The notes beneath the pieces are model-generated. The model was not told the DNA's origin. It was given only the letters and a program-made list of their open reading frames with translations, and ran no database searches. This document shows, in pieces, positions 58,918-64,000 of a stretch of 64,000 bases of DNA. Position 1 is the first letter of the stretch; each line of letters opens with the position of its first letter. Where the stretch lies: positions 32,502,399 through 32,566,398 of the forward strand of contig OZ026841.1 in assembly GCA_964023205.1 (NCBI GenBank), in the 5' to 3' direction. Source of the stretch: Lutraria lutraria. Lineage: Eukaryota; Mollusca; Bivalvia; Venerida; Mactridae. A program made the translations under genes and the position numbers.

Positions 58918-58992
58918 ATTTATGCTTTATATAAGTACTGTATATTTGTTAATGTATATGGTCCGAAGGCCTTTTGTTCAATACACTTACTT
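58918..58992 (+). repeat. LINE 3' tail, right copy
   Basis: ATGCTTTATATAAGTACTGT, TTTGTTAATGTATATGG and GGCCTTTTGTTCAATACACT match the left copy at 57445 with scattered changes. Confidence 0.65.
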
Positions 58993-59009
58993 AATACATA
59001 TATTTAGGC

Positions 59010-60344
59010 GAGTTGTTTGTTTGTTCTGTCGATCATTGGTCAGTTTTGTGTTCTTTTTTAGAAACATTCACTAATATTCAATTTCCATATTATACCAACA
59101 TGTTCAAATTTTATTAATTTTCATTTATACAGAGTCGCTGACGATGAAGATAAAATCTGCCTTTGCGGTGAATACCATATAGGTGTTAAAAACGAGAATT
59201 CAATTTTACATTTTGATATGTATGATTTCCTTAAATCTCGTGACACTAAAGCAATTTGGTTGAGCATAAAAATGAAAGGTTAACAACTTAACACATTTTA
59301 ATTTATAAGAAATCACGTACTAATACGTACCGAGGGTCGTAAATTACTATTGTTTCGTAAATCATGACTTATGCTATTTAAGCAGTCAGTTGGTTTAAAC
59401 CTTATGTGTACCATTATTATACGTTTAATTGTACTTAACATTAAAACATATCGTTTAATGTCAGTGAGAAGGATGCGGCTAATTAATTAAATTCATCTAA
59501 CAAAACGTTATCAAAAACAGAATCATTCTGGTCTCAACAAAACAAGCATTTTGTCCCATACTCCAATTTCCCATGTTGTACATGATTATCTGTAGTCATC
59601 ACTTTGTAACTTTGTGACAAAATTATATTCATTTTATAATCCAGCTGTCACTTTGAATCAGAAGAAATGCTTAAAGATGAAGCCATACCAAATATATGGT
59701 AAAAGAGTTAGTGACTGATCCATTAATTTTATTCGACAATAGAAGTAATCACTGGAATTAAATGCGGTTATACTTTGACAGCTGTCATATTAATCTATAC
59801 TTCCATGCGGAATTTGCCATAAGGGATGACACGCTAATTTGTATAAAATTAGCAAGGTACGCCTGAACATAATTTCACCACTTTTCACCAAATCAAATAG
59901 ACTTGAATATTGTTAAAAATAACACTGGGTATATGATGGATTGTTTATAGTGATGTGCGAACTTTACATTCCAACATGATTGTTGAAAATACAACAATAA
60001 TTCAGAATATCTTATATCATTTGACCGTGCATGTATATATTCGACTATGGAAATAGTGTTTTCCTTCGTTTATTTTTTTCACATTCCATAAAACTTAAAT
60101 GCCATATTACCTTGTTACAGAAACAGCTAGGGACGTGATAGAGTGGTTACGGTCTCCGACTTGTAATCACTTGTCCTGCTCTGTTGGGAAAGCGTTCATT
60201 GTCAGATTACGAAAGACAGGTGGTTATAATCAGATGTGCGTATTGGGTCTTCAACCATCGTTAAACCTGGAAAAATCGGCAAATGACTCTGGTTGGTCCT
60301 GTGACGTTAAACCCAACAGAATGCAGAAACATATGCTTTAAATA
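59010..60344 (+). repeat. Left arm of a large inverted duplication
   Basis: The arm starts near GAGTTGTTTGT at 59010 and shares long ordered text with the complement of 61900-63297. Examples are CGATCATTGGTCAG, GACGATGAAGAT, CATGATTATCTGTAG, AGTGACTGATCCATTAATTT and ATAGTGATGTGCGAACTTT. Relative to the right arm it lacks about 150 bp near 59130. It ends in a SINE (60110-60325). Confidence 0.9.
60110..60325 (+). mobile_element. tRNA-derived SINE within the left arm
   Basis: The head GCTAGGGACGTGATAGAGTG with GTTACGG is tRNA-like. The body runs CGAAAGACAGGTGGTTATAA and GGTCCTGTGACGTTAAACCC at the tail. The 80-codon frame at 60099-60341 is simply this SINE read through. The right arm carries the head of the same SINE at 61960-62035 in the opposite sense, so it predates the duplication. 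Confidence 0.8.
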
Positions 60345-61880
60345 AGTATTGAATAAATGATTGTTTCTTTCATTGATGTTCAAGATTGACAAGCAGTACA
60401 TTTCTTATTACATTGTATTAAATCGTTACATTGGTGAGGAGCATTAAGTTTCATTGACTTTTGCACTAGTATCATCCATCAATTTGAAAATTGTATCCTA
60501 GAGGCGAATTATTTGTTCATATACATCACTTTTCGAATTGTTAATCTATTGCAGATAAAAAGATGCATAGAAAAACACAATCCCATATTCCCAGACACTC
60601 CCCTACACAACTTGACTACCCCCCCCCCCCCCCCCTAAATAAATAAACAACATGTTAATTATACTGAAGCGTACAGAGATGGAGGAACAAATAAATATAC
60701 ATGTAAGATCATGGTTTCAATATTTCATCACAAAATACATTTGTTACATACAGTCTAACGACGTCGTTATCTAGAGAAATCATTGTAACAGTTGTACTTG
60801 CTGATGTATAAGATATTTATACATGTTTGTTGATTGTTCAGATATGTTCTGACAATTTAAATTAGAAAAGAAATAACCATGACAGTTTTAGTGTTTTAGT
60901 TGTACTATATAGAATCCAAATGTCTTGTTTAACATGCATGAATTTAACGTAAATGAAATTCGCAATAATAAATTCAGAGTTCGTGCCAAAACGCTTACAT
61001 TATCTGGATAGTTATATTACATAATTTTCGGTCTCGTATTTGCACTCCCCACTTCTATTAAATTGTCAAATCTGCGCAATATCTGATTTCGTAGATGACA
61101 GTAACAGAAAGAATGCCAATATGAAACGCAAGAAAAGCAAGACAATTGATGTTGGAAGAATATAATTGACATTTAATGGACAATCCACAATTTTGAATTT
61201 AAAGCATTGTTGTTTCTCCGGTACTGTTGATTAATTTCCACACTTACTGTGTCTGGTTGTGTATGATAGATTGTATAGTCTGAAACAAACATTAAAATAG
61301 TTTAAAAGACAATGCAACATGATTTGTTAAACTTTGTTGAATGTTTACATTTAACTTTTAAGATCGGGGACAAATGTAACACAAGTTGATCATTATTGAG
61401 AATTTAATTGCGATGTCTTAATTATGAAAACTTATGACAAGTTTGTGAAGCACATACATGTACTAAGATAAAACTCAGGTGAATCTGAATGTCATTGAAT
61501 ATTTTTATTTTTATTACTTTCTTTTTGGTACAGACGTGCATAAGATGAGTAACTCTCACAATGTGTCACTATTACTTTCATTGCCTGTAAGTAACACGAC
61601 ATTTGGACGTGAAATTGTACAATTGGAAATAAGAAAACTTGAATGGATGTTTTCTTTTTTTCAAATAGTCAACACACATTTAAACAATCAACAAACATGA
61701 CTGTATTAACCTCTTATACATTAGCAAGTACAATTTTCGTATTTTAGCGTTAATTTGCCAATTAACTCGCATGATACATAGTTTATTTTACAACCAACAA
61801 ACTAAAATAGGTTTAACCTCATGTAAAAAATGTACTTTGTAATTAAATATTGAAATGATCTTCTTAAATCTATATATATT
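60345..61880. other. Spacer between the inverted arms
   Basis: 1.5 kb of AT-rich DNA with a C17 run at 60619-60635 and no supported gene. The 73-codon frame at 61479-61700 has no recognised domain. Confidence 0.45.
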
Positions 61881-61884
61881 TATC

Positions 61885-63297
61885 AAATGACCATTTCAAG
61901 CATATGAAGACATGGCAGCTTTCCCAAAAATTGAAATTAGTCTCGGGATAGTAATCGAACTTACAACAGAGCAGGACAAATGATTTGACCGTAACCGCTC
62001 GACCTCGAATGTCCCTAGATGTTTCTGTAAACAATGAAGTATGGTATTTAAGTCTTGTGGAATGAAACGGAGGAATACAATATTTCCATTTTTTAGACCA
62101 TGAAGACAAACATTATTTGTCGTTGTTTTTAAACGTGTATTGTGTAGGCACTAAATAGTCGAATACATACGGTTAAATGATAAATGATATTTTGAATTAT
62201 TGTTGTATTTTCAACAATAATGTTGGAATAAAAAGTTCGCACATCACTATAAACCATCCAATATTCATATCTATTTGATTTGGTGAAAAGTGGTGAAATT
62301 ATGTTCAGGCGGAACTTGCTAATTTTATCCAAATTAGCGTGTCATCCCTTATGGCAAATTTCGTATCGAAGTATAGATTAATATGACAGCTGTCAAAGTA
62401 TAACCGCATTTAATTCCAGTTATTAATTCTATTGTCGAATAAAATTAATGGATCTGTCACTAACTCTTTTACCATATATTTGGCATGGCTTCATCTTTAA
62501 GCATTTCTTTTGATTCAAAGTGACAGCTGGATTATAAAATGAATATAATTCTGTCACAATGTTACAAAGTGATGACTACAGATAATCATGTACTACATGG
62601 GAAATCGGAGTATAGGGAAAAATGCTTGTTTTGTTGAGACCAGAATGATACTGTTTTTATCACAATTGTATGTTTTATCAGAAGAAACCGAAGGAATAAT
62701 ATTTTGATGTACAATTAAACCTAAAATAATGGTACACATGTATTTTAAGACCAACTGACTGTTTAAATATCATAAGTCTTGATTTACGAAACAATAGTGA
62801 TTTACGACCCTCGGTGAAACGGTATTTGTTATAAATCAAATTGTATTAACCAACTCGACCAAATTGATTTATTGTCATGAAATTCGTGGAAGTCATGAAT
62901 ATCAACAAGTAAAATTGGATTGTCGCCTTGTAACTCCTGTATGTTATTAACCTCAAAAGTAGTTGTCATCTTCATCGTCAACGATTCTGGGTGAATACAT
63001 TTGTAATGTAGCACAATGATTACGGAATGTTTTGCTTGTTCATTGTTTACTTCATGTCGTTTTGATGATTTCCTTATTTTTAAGAAATATTTCAATAAAA
63101 CCGGGGAATAAAATGTATGAATGTATTCAATGAAATGCTGAGAATGAAAATTCGTAAAATTTGAAAATGGTGGCATGAAATGAAAATTCGTAAAATTTGA
63201 AAATAATGGTATGAAATGAAAATTGAATATTTCTGAATTCCTGAAAAAGAACACAACACTGACCAATGATCGACCGAACACACAAACAACTCTAATA
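61885..63297 (-). repeat. Right arm of the large inverted duplication
   Basis: This is the reverse complement of 59010-60340 with indels. It includes the SINE head at 61960-62035 (complement CTAGGGACATTCGAGGTCGA then GCGGTTACGG), the block at 62170-62640, and the outer end CGACCGAACACACAAACAAC at 63270. The match stops abruptly near 63297. A 36 bp segment (AATGAAAATTCGTAAAATTT) is duplicated at about 63145-63215 in this arm only. Confidence 0.9.
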
Positions 63298-63305
63298 AAT
63301 AACAA
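62829..63305 (-). other. 158-codon open frame inside the right arm
   Basis: The frame is Phe/His-rich over the duplicated 36 bp segment (FHFMPPFSNFTN) and more ordinary near its end (TTTFEVNNIQELQGDNPILL). The matching text in the left arm is broken by stops, a 150 bp deletion and frameshifts. I do not recognise a domain. It may be a fragment of a gene carried by the repeat, or chance. Confidence 0.25.
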
Positions 63306-64000
63306 AGAGCGTTTTCTTTAAAAATATTAACACAGTTTATGTCGATGATTCACACACATACAAATGTTGTATTTACAACTAAGAATAGAACAGTTTATTT
63401 AAAAAATAGTTCCGGGATATAACTTTACAATGATTATGGTTCATTATATACATATTGTGCATTCGGTTTTGTTCGGTTTCTTCGTGTTTTTTTTCGTGTA
63501 GTTGTGGTGTGTCTGTACGTACGTCCGTCTGAATGTACATGGATGTTGACACTGTAGGGATTGGAATGAATCCCCACAAAAACATTACACAGTATAAGGT
63601 AGAATATACATACATACACACCTTATACTTTATATATGAATACAACATTTTATATAAAAAAACACTACAAAATACATGTACATGTCTGACTATAGCAGAC
63701 GCTATAATATATAGTTTGGTGTACTGAGATAATGGGAGAAAATGTACTTAGCTTTTTAAGTTTTATTGAAATAAGATGTGAACTGGGGTAAACCTCGATG
63801 TATAAGTCAGGTCCCCTTAACCCCATCCCCTCCCCCCAGTTGCATTGAGTTTGGATTATTACAGGCAATGACTTAAACTAGTGATAGAAATCTAATCCTA
63901 ACATTAAAAGCCTTGTAAATGACACCCTTAAAATCATCACCTATTTTCATGACCTAAAATATGCCCCATCGTCTAAGGTATACCGAAACCTACACACTTA
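63300..64000. other. Unassigned DNA at the right edge
   Basis: Short open frames on both strands overlap each other at 63379-63868, and none shows a domain. CCCCTCCCCCC-type low complexity occurs at 63820-63838. Confidence 0.35.

Noticed and set aside
60099..60341. 80-residue plus-strand frame
   Set aside because: Covers a SINE from head to tail; no independent coding evidence.

Overview
The window reads as a stretch of animal nuclear DNA, most likely from a marine bivalve mollusc or a close lophotrochozoan relative. It is AT-rich and has no long conventional open frame. It is crowded with tRNA-derived SINEs whose tails resemble molluscan SINE tails, with small inverted-repeat elements, minisatellites and LINE 3' ends. 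The taxonomic call is inferred from repeat style; no species-diagnostic gene is present.

Coding content is sparse and spliced. The best model is a two-exon plus-strand gene (49543-49591 joined to 54784-54998, phase 1 on both sides). It encodes an 87-residue secreted PAN/apple-like peptide, and its 5.2 kb intron contains a large foldback-like repeat. A second model on the minus strand joins an 11-codon first exon (47009-46977) to a 227 bp exon (42341-42115) with matching phase 0. Its 3' exons were not found. A possible first exon at 20333, a 55-codon minus ORF at 42596-42763 and an open stretch at 25237-25518 are weak. A decayed coding region (35683-36458) and a frameshifted LINE C-terminus (56244-56690) are broken genes.

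Layout. 0-15 kb holds small inverted-repeat elements at 132, 1133, 2170/2475 and 14597, a 17 bp minisatellite at 3886, and SINEs at 9663, 12094 and 13330. 15-16 kb holds a near-palindrome followed by a 37 bp array. 16-35 kb is mostly unassigned AT-rich DNA with many SINEs, a TIR element at 22106 and a nested TIR element at 32869. 35-48 kb contains the decayed coding region, two copies of a TIR element (37324 partial, 44456 complete), a palindrome at 38475 and the minus-strand gene model. 49.5-55 kb is the PAN gene with inverted tandem arrays in its intron. 56-59 kb is a dead LINE whose 3' tail flanks a 36 bp higher-order satellite. 59-63.3 kb is a large inverted duplication with arms of about 1.3 kb.

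I see no operon, CRISPR array, rRNA or convincing functional tRNA. The most unusual items are the foldback structure inside the PAN gene intron, the 36 bp satellite that keeps two reading frames open, and the 4.3 kb inverted duplication.
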